Positions 51,348 through 59,378 of a DNA stretch of 64,000 nt are shown piece after piece. A program made the position numbers and the translations under genes. The notes beneath the pieces were generated by a model, which saw only the letters and a list, made by a program, of their open reading frames with translations, was not told the DNA's origin and searched no databases. The DNA is taken from contig DDCB01000030.1 in assembly GCA_002335425.1 (NCBI GenBank), positions 40,030 to 104,029 of the forward strand, read 5' to 3'. Each line of letters starts with the position of its first letter. The first letter of the stretch is position 1. This stretch comes from Chthonomonas sp. UBA2017 (GTDB lineage Bacteria > Armatimonadota > Fimbriimonadia > Fimbriimonadales > Fimbriimonadaceae).

Positions 51348-52059
51348 GGGGCCCCCCGGTGTCGGCGACGATCTCGCCTTGGGCAAAGGTGATGACTCGC
51401 TTGTTGAGTTTTTCGACGACCGCCATGTCGTGGGTGGCGACCAGGATGGTGGCACCTCGGAGATTGAGATGGAGCAAAACATCCATCAATTCGAGGCTGT
51501 GTTGGGGGTCGAGATTGCCGGTCGGCTCATCGGCCAGCAGCAAGCTCGGGTTGTTGATGAGAGCGCGAGCGATGGCGACGCGCTGTTGCTCACCGCCAGA
51601 GAGTTGGTGGGGAAAGGCGTCGATTCGGTGGCCGATGTTCACCTTCTCCAGGAGTTCGGGGACGGCTCGTCGGACGTGGCGGCGAGTGGCCCCGACTGCC
51701 CGCATTGCGTAGCCCACGTTCTCCCAGACCTTTTTTTGGGGCAAGAGCGCAAAGTCTTGAGGCACGATCCCCATCTCTCGGCGGAGATAGGGCACCTCGC
51801 GCTCGCGAACGGCTCCCAGGTCTCGACCTTGCAGCCAAACGTGGCCCCCGGTGTGTCGCACTTCACGAGTTAGGCACCGAAGGACCGTGCTTTTCCCCGC
51901 TCCGGTTTGGCCGCAAAGAAAGACGAATTCGCCTCGGTTGACGCTGAACGAGACCCCTCGCAAGCCGATGACGAGCTCGGAATAGCGCACTTCCACCCGA
52001 TCAAATTGGATGTACGGGCGTTCGGTTCGGGGCGAGGCCACCGCTGGTTCCACCCTCAT
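51340..52059 (-). CDS. ftsE: FtsE, cell-division ABC ATPase
   Basis: A 239-residue ATPase powering FtsX. Walker A CGQTGAGKST, signature LSGGEQQRVAIARAL, Walker B LLLADEPTGNLDP and H-loop VATHDMAVV are intact. A 14-residue N-terminal extension precedes the usual start. Overlaps maf by four bases upstream and ftsX downstream. Confidence 0.96.
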   Translation of the reverse strand: MRVEPAVASPRTERPYIQFDRVEVRYSELVIGLRGVSFSVNRGEFVFLCGQTGAGKSTVLRCLTREVRHTGGHVWLQGRDLGAVREREVPYLRREMGIVPQDFALLPQKKVWENVGYAMRAVGATRRHVRRAVPELLEKVNIGHRIDAFPHQLSGGEQQRVAIARALINNPSLLLADEPTGNLDPQHSLELMDVLLHLNLRGATILVATHDMAVVEKLNKRVITFAQGEIVADTGGPHV

Positions 52060-52646
52060 TGGGACGAGCGGAGGTCGCGGAGTGCTTCGTCGAGCGCTTC
52101 GAGTGGCATTCCGACGACGTTGGTGTACGAGCCTTCGATCTTTTCGATGAAGGCTCCCGCCCCGCCTTGGATGCCGTAGCCGCCAGCTTTGTCCATCGGC
52201 TCGCCGGTGGCGATGTAAGTCTCGGCCTCGGCCTCTTGGATGGGGCGGAGCGTGACTTTGGTAGTCAGCGTCTTCGCGATCAGGCCGTTGGGGTAGCGAA
52301 GCGCAAGCCCGGTGATGACGAGATGCGTCCGGCCCGCTAGCTGGCTAAGCATCCGGCGAGCATCGTCGACGTCGACAGGCTTGGCGAACTGTTCGTACCC
52401 CAACGGGGAGGCCAAAGCAACAACGGTATCCCCGGCGATGACCAAGGAGCCTGGATGTCGCTCGAACACCGTCAGCGCTTTTTCTCGGGCGAGCCGCTGG
52501 GCAGTGATCCAGGGGTCGGCATCGGTGAGAGCGTCTTCGTCGATTTCGGCAGGATCGATGGTGAACTCGGCGATCCTTTGTTTCAAAAGCTCTTGGCGAC
52601 GAGGCGAGCTGCTGGCCAAAACCACCGGCCAAAGAAGGGGGCGCAT
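52056..52646 (-). CDS. maf: Maf-type nucleoside triphosphate pyrophosphatase
   Basis: A 196-residue Maf/YceF family house-cleaning enzyme that hydrolyses modified or excess dNTP/NTP. VVLASSSPRRQELL, REKA, GDTVV and the C-terminal GGYGIQGGAGAFIEKIEGSYTNVVGMPL are diagnostic. It is the first gene of the six-gene operon. ATG 52646 is preceded by AGGGGG. A longer frame to 52694 is less likely. Confidence 0.95.
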   Translation of the reverse strand: MRPLLWPVVLASSSPRRQELLKQRIAEFTIDPAEIDEDALTDADPWITAQRLAREKALTVFERHPGSLVIAGDTVVALASPLGYEQFAKPVDVDDARRMLSQLAGRTHLVITGLALRYPNGLIAKTLTTKVTLRPIQEAEAETYIATGEPMDKAGGYGIQGGAGAFIEKIEGSYTNVVGMPLEALDEALRDLRSSQ

Positions 52647-52672
52647 GCCCCCTATTGTGAGCCAAAACCGGA

Positions 52673-52678
52673 TACACT
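52673..52678 (+). promoter_or_regulatory. -10 box for the DegT gene
   Basis: TACACT, about 37 bases before GTG 52715, giving a short leader with an SD. The divergent maf start is only 27 bases away. Confidence 0.4.
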
Positions 52679-52714
52679 GGCGGATGGGCAACACCCGAAG
52701 CCCGAGGCGAATTT

Positions 52715-53836
52715 GTGAGAGTTCCTTTCTTAGACATCAAAGCCCAGTATCAAGACCTGGCCGGTGAGCTGGACCAGACGGCGCTCGACGTATTGCGGAG
52801 CGGGGCCTATGTGCTCGGGCCGCATAACAAAGGGCTGGAGGAAGAGGTCGCCCAAATGCACGGGGTGCGGCATGCGATCGCGGTGAATAGCGGCACCGAC
52901 GCTTTGCGAATTCTGATGGAGGCGGCCGGGGTCGGCCCCGGGGATGAGGTGATCACGACGGCCTTCACCTTTGTCGCCAGCTTGGAAGCGATTGTTCAAA
53001 TCGGCGCGGTGCCGGTCTTAGTCGACATCTTGCCCGAGACTTTTGACCTCGATCCAGCGGCGATTGAACCGGCGGTGACCGAAAAGACAAAAGCGATCTT
53101 GCCGATCCACCTTTTTGGGCAGTTGACGGATGTGCGCGCGATTGAGACGATCGCCAATCGGCACCGGCTCACGGTCCTTGAAGACGCGGCGCAAGCCATC
53201 GGGTCTCACTGTGAGGGTCGATATGCGGGTCAATGGGGCCGAGGGGCGGGCCTGAGCTTTTACGTGACCAAGAACTTGGGGGCGATCGGCGACGGCGGCA
53301 TGATCCTGACCAACGACGCCGAGGTGGATGCGAATTCGCGAAGTCTGCGCGTCCATGGAATGGGGCGAGAGAGATACTATTACGACGCGGTGGGCTATAC
53401 AAGTCGGCTGAGCGAACTCCAAGCCGCGTTCCTTCGAGTGAAGCTTCGCAAGCTCGACGAGTGGAACGCCCAGCGAGATCGAATTGCTCAGGTTTATCTG
53501 CAACAGTTGGCCGGGGTCGAAGGGATTCATCTTCCCAAGTTGCACCCCGGGAATAACCACACTTGGCACCAATTCACCGTCCGGACGTCCCGTCGAGACG
53601 AGCTTCAAGCCTTCTTGAAGGAGCGAGAGATCGACAGCATGATCTACTATCCGGTGCCGCTGCACTTGCACCAGCCTTACGCGCGCTTCAGCGGGGCTCC
53701 GGGCTCGCTCGGCGTGACCGAGGAGGTCAGCCGTCAAGTCTTGAGTCTGCCGGTCCACCAGCACCTGAGCGAGGCTCAGATCGAGCATGTTGTTGCGTCG
53801 ATCCGCGCTTTTGCCGCCTCACCGGCCGCAGTCTAA
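52715..53836 (+). CDS. DegT/DnrJ/EryC1 family aminotransferase
   Basis: A 373-residue PLP-dependent sugar aminotransferase. PFLDIKAQYQDL opens it; VNSGTDALRILMEAAG, DAAQAIGS and the PLP lysine in FYVTKNLGAIGDGGMI follow; the C-terminus has MIYYPVPLHLHQPY. It makes amino sugars for surface polysaccharide or glycoprotein (for example flagellin glycans), though no partner genes adjoin it. The GTG start has GAGGCG eight bases upstream. Confidence 0.93.
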   Translation: MRVPFLDIKAQYQDLAGELDQTALDVLRSGAYVLGPHNKGLEEEVAQMHGVRHAIAVNSGTDALRILMEAAGVGPGDEVITTAFTFVASLEAIVQIGAVPVLVDILPETFDLDPAAIEPAVTEKTKAILPIHLFGQLTDVRAIETIANRHRLTVLEDAAQAIGSHCEGRYAGQWGRGAGLSFYVTKNLGAIGDGGMILTNDAEVDANSRSLRVHGMGRERYYYDAVGYTSRLSELQAAFLRVKLRKLDEWNAQRDRIAQVYLQQLAGVEGIHLPKLHPGNNHTWHQFTVRTSRRDELQAFLKEREIDSMIYYPVPLHLHQPYARFSGAPGSLGVTEEVSRQVLSLPVHQHLSEAQIEHVVASIRAFAASPAAV

Positions 53837-53857
53837 GCGCAAGTTGTGTGTCTTCAG

Positions 53858-53891
53858 GAGCCCCGGAGAGACTCTCTCCGGGGCTCTTTTT
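53858..53891 (+). terminator. Rho-independent terminator
   Basis: A perfect 13-base-pair stem (53858-53870 with 53874-53886), a three-base loop and then five Ts. It ends the DegT transcript. Confidence 0.92.
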
Positions 53892-53899
53892 GGATCAGA

Positions 53900-55840
53900 T
53901 TAGGCGGCTCGGCGGAGGTCAAGGTCGCTGGCGGGGCGTTCGGTTTGGAATTGCGCCACCTTTTGCTGGACCGCGTTGACTTGAGAAATGAGCTGCTGGA
54001 AGAGCGCCTCGACCTGGAGGATCGTTTGGTGTTGATGGTCGACGGTCGCGTTCATCTCTTGGGCGGCGGCGGCATTCTCTTCGGCCGTCGCACTGAGGCC
54101 TTCGGCGGCGGAGGAGTTTTGGTCCACCGTCGAGGAGACTTGGCCCATGTTGGTGCGGACCGCTTGCACGTGGTGGACGACCTCTTGGACGCCTTCGACG
54201 TTGGCGCTGGCGACCGCCTTGACGCTTTGTAGCGCGTCGGACACTTGATCCACCGTCGCGCTCATCGCGGTAGCCGCTTCATTGAGGTTGCGGACTTCCT
54301 GGGTGGTGGATTCGGTCGCATGGACGGCGCTCTCGACGTCCGTCCGAACGCTGAAGATCAGGCTGGAGATTTCTCGGGTCGAACTCGCGGCTCGCTCAGC
54401 GAGCTTGCGGACTTCGTCGGCGACGACGGCAAATCCTCGCCCGGCGTCGCCCGCTCGGGCGGCTTCGATGGCCGCATTCAAGGCGAGCAAGTTCGTCTGT
54501 TCGGCGATCTCTTCGATGACCTTCACGATTTCGCCGATCTGCTTGCCTTTTTCCCCGAGCGACAACACAGATTCGCTCATCTGTTGGATTTGGCGGTCGA
54601 TCTGGGCGATGCCATCGGTTGTGTGTTGGACCGATCGTCGGGCCGCTTGGAGACGGTCTTCGGTCTTTTCGAGCGTCTCGGTTTGAGTTTGCGAGCCTTG
54701 GGCGACCTGCTCGACGAGTTCGACCATTGAGTCCATCTTGGTGACGGCTTGGTCGGCGGTTCGTGCGAGGGCGACGTTCGATTCTGCGATTTGCTGGGCT
54801 CCAAATGCCGAATGCTCGGCGGCGCTGGAGACCTGATTGACGACGTTGCGAAGCTCGTCGGAGGCCTTGGACATGTCGTTCGTTCGGTCGCTGAGCGATT
54901 CGGCATGTGCGATCACATCGCGATTCGTGTGGTGGACGTCGCCGATCACCCCGCAAAGATGCTGGCGGCTCTGACTGTAGGCGCTGATGCTCATGCAGAT
55001 CTCGTTGATCACCCGATTAAAGCCTTCATCGACTCGGGCGAATTCATCTTTGCCCTGAATCGGGACGGGCTCAGTCTCGGGATAGACCTCGCGAGTGAGG
55101 TTGCCTTCGGCGAGGGCTTCCAGGCCGCGTCGAATGCCAAAAATGTCCTTCTCACAAAGGCGGGTCATTCGCGCACAAAGGCTCTCGGCTTGGCGGCTCA
55201 TGCGCGATCCGATGAGTTGGGAGACGATGACCCCGATCAAGATCGACGCGATGACCGAGACCCAGGTGGACACCACTGCCGAACTGTAGGTGCCTTGGCT
55301 CTTCTTTTCGTGGCTCTCGATCATGCCGGCTTTGGCGGCCATGGTTTCGGCGACCGCTTTATTAAAGGGCTCGACCGAAGGATACAGAGCCTCGGTTCGA
55401 ATCCTCTCAAGCGTCTTGCGGTCCCGGTTCTTCATCGCGGCGAGAATCTGGGTGGTCACGGTGTCCACGGGCTCCTGAAGCGACCGCGCCTCGGCAAATT
55501 TGGCGGCGGTGACGTCATCCATGGGGGTCCCTTCAATGGCTCCCCAGGCCGACTTCACTTTGGCCTGGGCACCCTCGACCTTCTGGATTCCCGACTCCCA
55601 GCTCATGGCTCCAGCGGCGACTTTGTGGGTAGTGTCGACGATATCGACCGCGATGTTGTCGACCAGGGTTTGCAGGTTAAAAATCGGTCGAACATGTTCT
55701 TGCACAACCTCATTTTTTGACTCGAGCATTTTGCCGAGACCCCCGACTGACAGGACCCCTTGGACGATGAGCAAGACCGTGATGGACACGGAAATCAGCA
55801 GCAGCTTGGCGCGAATGGAAAGTCGGTCCAGAAAATTCAT
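53900..55840 (-). CDS. Methyl-accepting chemotaxis protein
   Basis: A 646-residue transmembrane chemoreceptor. TM1 (about 9-30) and TM2 (about 185-205, VSVIASILIGVIVSQLIG) enclose a four-helix-bundle-type sensor of about 155 residues; a HAMP domain follows, then a long cytosolic coiled coil with the signalling tip IEEIAEQTNLLALNAAIEAARAGDAGRGFAVVADEVRKLA. There is no C-terminal CheR pentapeptide. Ligand unknown. ATG 55840 is covered by a strong hairpin that hides its SD. No che genes are adjacent. Confidence 0.96.
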   Translation of the reverse strand: MNFLDRLSIRAKLLLISVSITVLLIVQGVLSVGGLGKMLESKNEVVQEHVRPIFNLQTLVDNIAVDIVDTTHKVAAGAMSWESGIQKVEGAQAKVKSAWGAIEGTPMDDVTAAKFAEARSLQEPVDTVTTQILAAMKNRDRKTLERIRTEALYPSVEPFNKAVAETMAAKAGMIESHEKKSQGTYSSAVVSTWVSVIASILIGVIVSQLIGSRMSRQAESLCARMTRLCEKDIFGIRRGLEALAEGNLTREVYPETEPVPIQGKDEFARVDEGFNRVINEICMSISAYSQSRQHLCGVIGDVHHTNRDVIAHAESLSDRTNDMSKASDELRNVVNQVSSAAEHSAFGAQQIAESNVALARTADQAVTKMDSMVELVEQVAQGSQTQTETLEKTEDRLQAARRSVQHTTDGIAQIDRQIQQMSESVLSLGEKGKQIGEIVKVIEEIAEQTNLLALNAAIEAARAGDAGRGFAVVADEVRKLAERAASSTREISSLIFSVRTDVESAVHATESTTQEVRNLNEAATAMSATVDQVSDALQSVKAVASANVEGVQEVVHHVQAVRTNMGQVSSTVDQNSSAAEGLSATAEENAAAAQEMNATVDHQHQTILQVEALFQQLISQVNAVQQKVAQFQTERPASDLDLRRAA

Positions 55841-55841
55841 A

Positions 55842-55878
55842 AAAACTCCAATAACCCGGCGGAGATTATTGGAGTTTT
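55842..55878 (-). promoter_or_regulatory. Start-proximal hairpin hiding the SD of the chemoreceptor gene
   Basis: Arms AAAACTCCAATAA and TTATTGGAGTTTT (55866-55878 and 55842-55854) pair perfectly over 13 bases around an 11-base loop. The 3' arm contains the SD GGAG and ends one base before the ATG. The shape with its following Ts is also that of a terminator. Confidence 0.65.
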
Positions 55879-55904
55879 GGGCCTGCGTCCTTAGTTTGGG
55901 GGAC

Positions 55905-56447
55905 TTAATGGCTCGCCGAGGCTCCGGTGGGGACAAACCCCTCGAAGATGGGCAGGTAGATCGACCACTCCTCTCGATGCACGGCCTTGAGGTAGGCCGG
56001 GAGCGAGATGTATGGGATGAAGTGGGGCCGTCGCGGCGGACGGGCCAGCTTCATTCGCGCTTGTTGAGGGGTCTTGTCGCCCTTTTTCAGGTTGCATTTG
56101 CGGCAACAAGCCACGAGGTTGTCCCAGGTGTGAGGGCCGCCCATCCACCTCGGGATGACGTGGTCGATGGTGAGATCCTTACCCTTTACCCCGCAATACT
56201 GACAGGTGTGGTGGTCTCGCGCGAGCACAGAATGCCGCGAAAGCCGGAGCTGGGGCATCGGGCGTCGCACATGGTAGCGCATCTTGACGATCGACGGTGC
56301 CGGGACGCTTCCTCGCGCGGTTCGCAGGGCTTCCTCTTGGTGATGCAATACCTCGGCCTTGCCCAGCAAGATCAAAGCGATGGCCCGCCGCATGTTCGTG
56401 ACGTTTAGCGGCTCGTAGTCGGCGTTCAACAAGAGGACTTCTTTCAT
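55905..56447 (-). CDS. HNH endonuclease
   Basis: A 180-residue protein with an HNH domain: zinc cysteine pairs CQYC and CRKC surround DLTIDHVIPRWMGGPHTWDNLVACC, which carries the catalytic His and Asn. An N-terminal helical part (LLLNADYEPLNVTNMRRAIALILLGKAEVL) is common to stand-alone HNH proteins of unknown role in many bacteria. The start is ATG 56447. A terminator-like hairpin lies in the leader. Confidence 0.88.
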   Translation of the reverse strand: MKEVLLLNADYEPLNVTNMRRAIALILLGKAEVLHHQEEALRTARGSVPAPSIVKMRYHVRRPMPQLRLSRHSVLARDHHTCQYCGVKGKDLTIDHVIPRWMGGPHTWDNLVACCRKCNLKKGDKTPQQARMKLARPPRRPHFIPYISLPAYLKAVHREEWSIYLPIFEGFVPTGASASH

Positions 56448-56489
56448 TTAGGGAGCAACCTCAACTCGGAATGGGCAGGTGTCTGGTCC

Positions 56490-56520
56490 AAAAAAAGCCC
56501 ACGCGTAGAAACGCGCGGGC
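56490..56520 (-). terminator. Hairpin plus T-run ahead of the HNH gene (possible attenuator)
   Basis: A nine-base stem (56497-56505 with 56512-56520), fully paired on the minus strand with one G-U but mismatched on the plus strand, followed on the minus strand by seven Ts. It lies about 50 bases before the HNH start, so it would end transcripts unless read through. Confidence 0.6.
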
Positions 56521-56857
56521 TCGCCGAGAGCGAAAACTCCCCCGCGTATTATCGTGTCGGTCCACAGATCGACGCCGATGGGTGCTCTTTTGCTGGTTCC
56601 AGGCACGGTTGACATCTCGTTATTCATGATAACGTGCGTCGGACCCGTTTCGGCGCTCGGTGGGACTTTTTTTAACGCGCCTCCCCGAGACCGAGTAACT
56701 TTACGGGCTCAAACTTCTCTAAAGCGCTGAGAGAGGCTCCCAGGTTTGGTTCGAAATTCACATGGCTCTAGGCCGAAAGGCTCCTCGCTCGAGGCGTCTT
56801 CGTTGTAATATAGAAGGAAGTCCCCGCGAGGGGAGATGAATGAAGGAGGCGATGACT

Positions 56858-56914
56858 ATGTTGAACACCCGAGATCTTGTGACCCGCTCGTGCGCCTCCC
56901 AGACCGCTTCTTAG
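56858..56914 (+). CDS. Possible 18-residue leader peptide upstream of rsgA
   Basis: A short ORF, MLNTRDLVTRSCASQTAS, with an ideal SD GGAGG eight bases upstream. TAATAT about 50 bases before it and a GC-rich hairpin at 56821-56834 come first. The stop codon lies inside a small hairpin AGACC...GGTCT (56901-56918). It could be a leader peptide that affects rsgA expression, or a small protein. Its reality is unproven. Confidence 0.35.
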   Translation: MLNTRDLVTRSCASQTAS

Positions 56915-57008
56915 GTCTGACTCCAAGACGAATTCTTTTCGCGTGAATTGAGGCGCATGCTCACCTCTTGCTTGAGCTTGCTCAGGCCCGCCTGTGTGCC
57001 TCATCACG

Positions 57009-58181
57009 ATGACAGAACAAGAACGAAAACACTATCTCACTCAACTCGCGCGGCTGGATTCCAAAGAGCGGCGCAAACTCTGGAAAGAAGCCGCGATGCT
57101 CCGGGACCGAGCGGCTCAGCGAATGGCGAAGCGGGCCCGGATCGACCAAGACGGCGATGAAGAGGTGATGCCTCGTCGGGGAGCCGCCCGCTCGGTGGAG
57201 GATTTTGCCTTGCGGATTCTTTGGCTCGAAGATTCGCAACGGCGACGCGAGCTGGAAGACGGCGAAACCAAGGGCGTGGGCCAGGTCGTCTGGCTGGGCT
57301 TGGATCGGTGTACGGTCGAGCTCGGCGGCGAGCATATCGTCGCGATGATCCCTCCTCAGGGGCCCGATGCTTGGGGGACTCGCCCCACGGTCGGCGACCT
57401 GGTGGAAGTTCGGCAGCGGTCGGACGGTCCGATCGTAAGTCGGATTGAGCCTCGGCAAACGATGTTGGCTCGGCCTGACCCGAGCGGAGGCCTTCAGGTC
57501 GTGGTCGCGAATGTCGAGGTTGTCGCGTTGGTCGTTTCGGTAGTCGCGCCGCCACTCCACACCCGGATCATCGATCGATATTGGGTGGCGATTCGACAGG
57601 GCGGCGCCGAGATGCTGCTGGTGGTCAACAAGGTGGACCTGCTTCGGGGCTCGAAAAAAGGGGCGGAAGAGATGGCGAGCTTGGAGCCTTATCGAAGGTC
57701 GGGGTTGCGCATCTTGGAGCTTTCCGCGACGCAGCCGAGTGGCGCCTTAGAGTCTCTGCGCGAGGCACTGCGCGGCCAAACGTGTGCCTTTGTCGGGCAC
57801 AGCGGAGTCGGCAAGTCGTCTTTGTTAAACGCGCTCTGTCCTGAACTCGGGCTTTTGACGGGGAGCGTCAGCCAAGGCTATGGCCGAGGGACCCACACGA
57901 CGACGGCCTCCTCGCTCCACGACCTCGGCGAGGGAACGAGGTTGATCGACACTCCAGGGATTCGGAGTTTTGGCTTAGGGCCCTTGACTCGGGAAGAGCT
58001 GCTCTATGCGTTTCCTGAGTTCGAACAGTGGGCGGTGAATTGCAAGTTCCGAGACTGCAATCACATTCACGAGCCCGCGTGTGGGGTCCGGGCGGCGCTG
58101 GATCGAGGCGATGTCTCCGCCGAGCGATACGAAACCTATCGCAACCTCTTCGAAGCGCATTGGACCGCTGATCGAAGGTGA
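57009..58181 (+). CDS. rsgA: RsgA, ribosome small subunit biogenesis GTPase
   Basis: A 390-residue circularly permuted GTPase that assists late 30S maturation. In order: an extra N-terminal helical region of about 80 residues rich in Lys, Arg and Glu; the OB fold (VEVRQRSDGPIVSRIEPRQ); G4 VNKVDLL; G1 GHSGVGKSSLLN; G3 DTPGIRSFGL; and a C-terminal zinc motif CKFRDCNHIHEPACGV. The N-terminal extension is longer than usual. ATG 57009 chosen; GTG 56994 is a weaker alternative. Confidence 0.94.
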   Translation: MTEQERKHYLTQLARLDSKERRKLWKEAAMLRDRAAQRMAKRARIDQDGDEEVMPRRGAARSVEDFALRILWLEDSQRRRELEDGETKGVGQVVWLGLDRCTVELGGEHIVAMIPPQGPDAWGTRPTVGDLVEVRQRSDGPIVSRIEPRQTMLARPDPSGGLQVVVANVEVVALVVSVVAPPLHTRIIDRYWVAIRQGGAEMLLVVNKVDLLRGSKKGAEEMASLEPYRRSGLRILELSATQPSGALESLREALRGQTCAFVGHSGVGKSSLLNALCPELGLLTGSVSQGYGRGTHTTTASSLHDLGEGTRLIDTPGIRSFGLGPLTREELLYAFPEFEQWAVNCKFRDCNHIHEPACGVRAALDRGDVSAERYETYRNLFEAHWTADRR

Positions 58182-58190
58182 GCTCAAGAG

Positions 58191-58220
58191 GGCCCTGGAG
58201 GTTCGAGTTTCTCCAGGGCC
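58191..58220. terminator. Hairpin between convergent rsgA and lipA
   Basis: Perfect ten-base arms (58191-58200 and 58211-58220) with a ten-base loop, ten bases after each gene's stop. No clear T-run follows on either strand. Confidence 0.55.
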
Positions 58221-58230
58221 GAGGCTTGCG

Positions 58231-59157
58231 TTACGAAGCGGCGGCTGCTTCTTCGGCCTTGGCGAGTCGCTCGGCCATGACCTTTTCGCTGAAAGCGATG
58301 GCGTTGTAGCTGCTGCGGATGAAGGGGCCGCTTGCGACAAACGCAAAGCCCATCTCCTCTCCGATCTGCTCGTACTCCTTGAACTCATCGGGGTGGATGT
58401 AGCTCACGACCGGGAGGTGCTTCATCGTCGGACGGAGATACTGCCCGATGGTCACGGCGTCGACTCCGATCTTTCGGAGGTCTTCGAGGGTTTTGACGAC
58501 TTCATCGCGCGTTTCTCCCAGTCCGAGCATCAGGCCCGACTTGGTGTAGATTTCGGGATTCAGCTCTTTGACTCGCTCCAGCACTCGGAGCGACCTTTGG
58601 TACTTTGCCTGGGGCCGGACGACGGTGTGGAGCCGGGCGATGGTCTCGATGTTGTGGTTATAGATTTCCGGGAACGCGTCGGTGACGGTCTTGATGCAGT
58701 CGTCTTTTCCCTTGAAGTCGGGGGTGAGGACTTCGACGATGCAGTGCGGCAGTTGCTTATGAAGCTGTTCAATGGTTCGGGCGAACTGGGCGGCCCCTTC
58801 GTCCTTGAGATCGTCTCGGGCGACGCTGGTGACGACGATATGCTTGAGGCCGAGGTCTTTCGCGACCTTGCCCACGTTCGCCGGCTCAAAGGGGTCCACT
58901 TCGGTGCCGTGCCCGACTTTGATCGCACAGAACCCACAGCTTCGGGTGCAGGTATCGCCGAGGATCATAAAAGTGGCGGTTTTTTTGCTCCAGCATTCGG
59001 GGAGATTGGGGCACCGAGCACTTTCGCAGACGGTGTGGAGGTTCTTCTGCCGCATCATCGACTCGACTTGCTTGATGGTGTCGGGCCGGGGGAGTCGAAT
59101 CGTCAGCCATTCGGGGAGTCGCTGGCTCATGAGTTTGAGAATTTTACCCCTTGTCAT
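58231..59157 (-). CDS. lipA: LipA, lipoyl synthase
   Basis: A 308-residue radical SAM enzyme that inserts two sulfurs into protein-bound octanoyl groups. Both clusters are visible: the radical SAM motif CTRSCGFC and the auxiliary-cluster motif CESARCPNLPECW, plus the C-terminal RSSYN serine ligand (IRSSYNAIA). The length is normal with a short Ala-rich tail. ATG 59157 chosen; ATG 59130 is close. No lipB nearby. Confidence 0.97.
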   Translation of the reverse strand: MTRGKILKLMSQRLPEWLTIRLPRPDTIKQVESMMRQKNLHTVCESARCPNLPECWSKKTATFMILGDTCTRSCGFCAIKVGHGTEVDPFEPANVGKVAKDLGLKHIVVTSVARDDLKDEGAAQFARTIEQLHKQLPHCIVEVLTPDFKGKDDCIKTVTDAFPEIYNHNIETIARLHTVVRPQAKYQRSLRVLERVKELNPEIYTKSGLMLGLGETRDEVVKTLEDLRKIGVDAVTIGQYLRPTMKHLPVVSYIHPDEFKEYEQIGEEMGFAFVASGPFIRSSYNAIAFSEKVMAERLAKAEEAAAAS

Positions 59158-59251
59158 GGAGTCTTCGACCGCAGGGAATCGGAACCTGTGCGAGCCAAGC
59201 CCCGATTGCCAGTTCAGCGACCCAGTAAAAATACTAGATTTGTGGGGAAGC

Positions 59252-59281
59252 GAGACAGATCAGAGAGACGTTCGCTATAAT
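59252..59281 (+). promoter_or_regulatory. Promoter for the VKOR-thioredoxin cassette
   Basis: GAGACA, an 18-base spacer and a perfect TATAAT (59276-59281), giving a leader of about 90 bases before TTG 59379. The DNA between is A/T-rich compared with the genome. Confidence 0.5.
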
Positions 59282-59378
59282 GGGCCCTAGAGGAGTCTGT
59301 TAATTTAGTGCGACTGTGATGGTGTGCGCTGTAAAGTTGGCTCTTTTTTGGGGGGCGGCTTGAACTGGCCGCAGAAAA

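Larger units (their letters stand above)
56448..57008. other. Long divergent intergenic region
   Basis: 561 bases between the HNH and rsgA genes. Besides the minus-strand attenuator it holds an inverted repeat CGTTAT-TCATG-ATAACG (56618-56634), a plus-strand run of seven Ts after a weak stem (56638-56673), a plus-strand promoter box TAATAT with TG before it (56804-56811), a stem TCCCC-GCGA-GGGGA (56821-56834) and a small ORF (56858-56914). No known riboswitch or housekeeping RNA motif is recognised. Confidence 0.55.

Noticed and set aside
52684..52767. Leaderless-looking 27-codon ORF starting five bases after TACACT, before and overlapping the DegT gene.
   Set aside because: No similarity, and it overlaps DegT out of frame. 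The box is better read as the DegT promoter.
56745..56765. GGTTTGGTTCGAAATTC resembles a tRNA or tmRNA T-loop.
   Set aside because: No acceptor, D or anticodon arms can be drawn and no CCA follows.
59319..59363. A 14-codon ORF in frame with the VKOR gene, separated from it by a TGA at 59361; with SelB in the genome, this could be a selenocysteine codon.
   Set aside because: The residues before the TGA show no similarity to VKOR proteins, the ATG lacks an SD, and only a weak stem follows the TGA. Treating TTG 59379 as the start is simpler.
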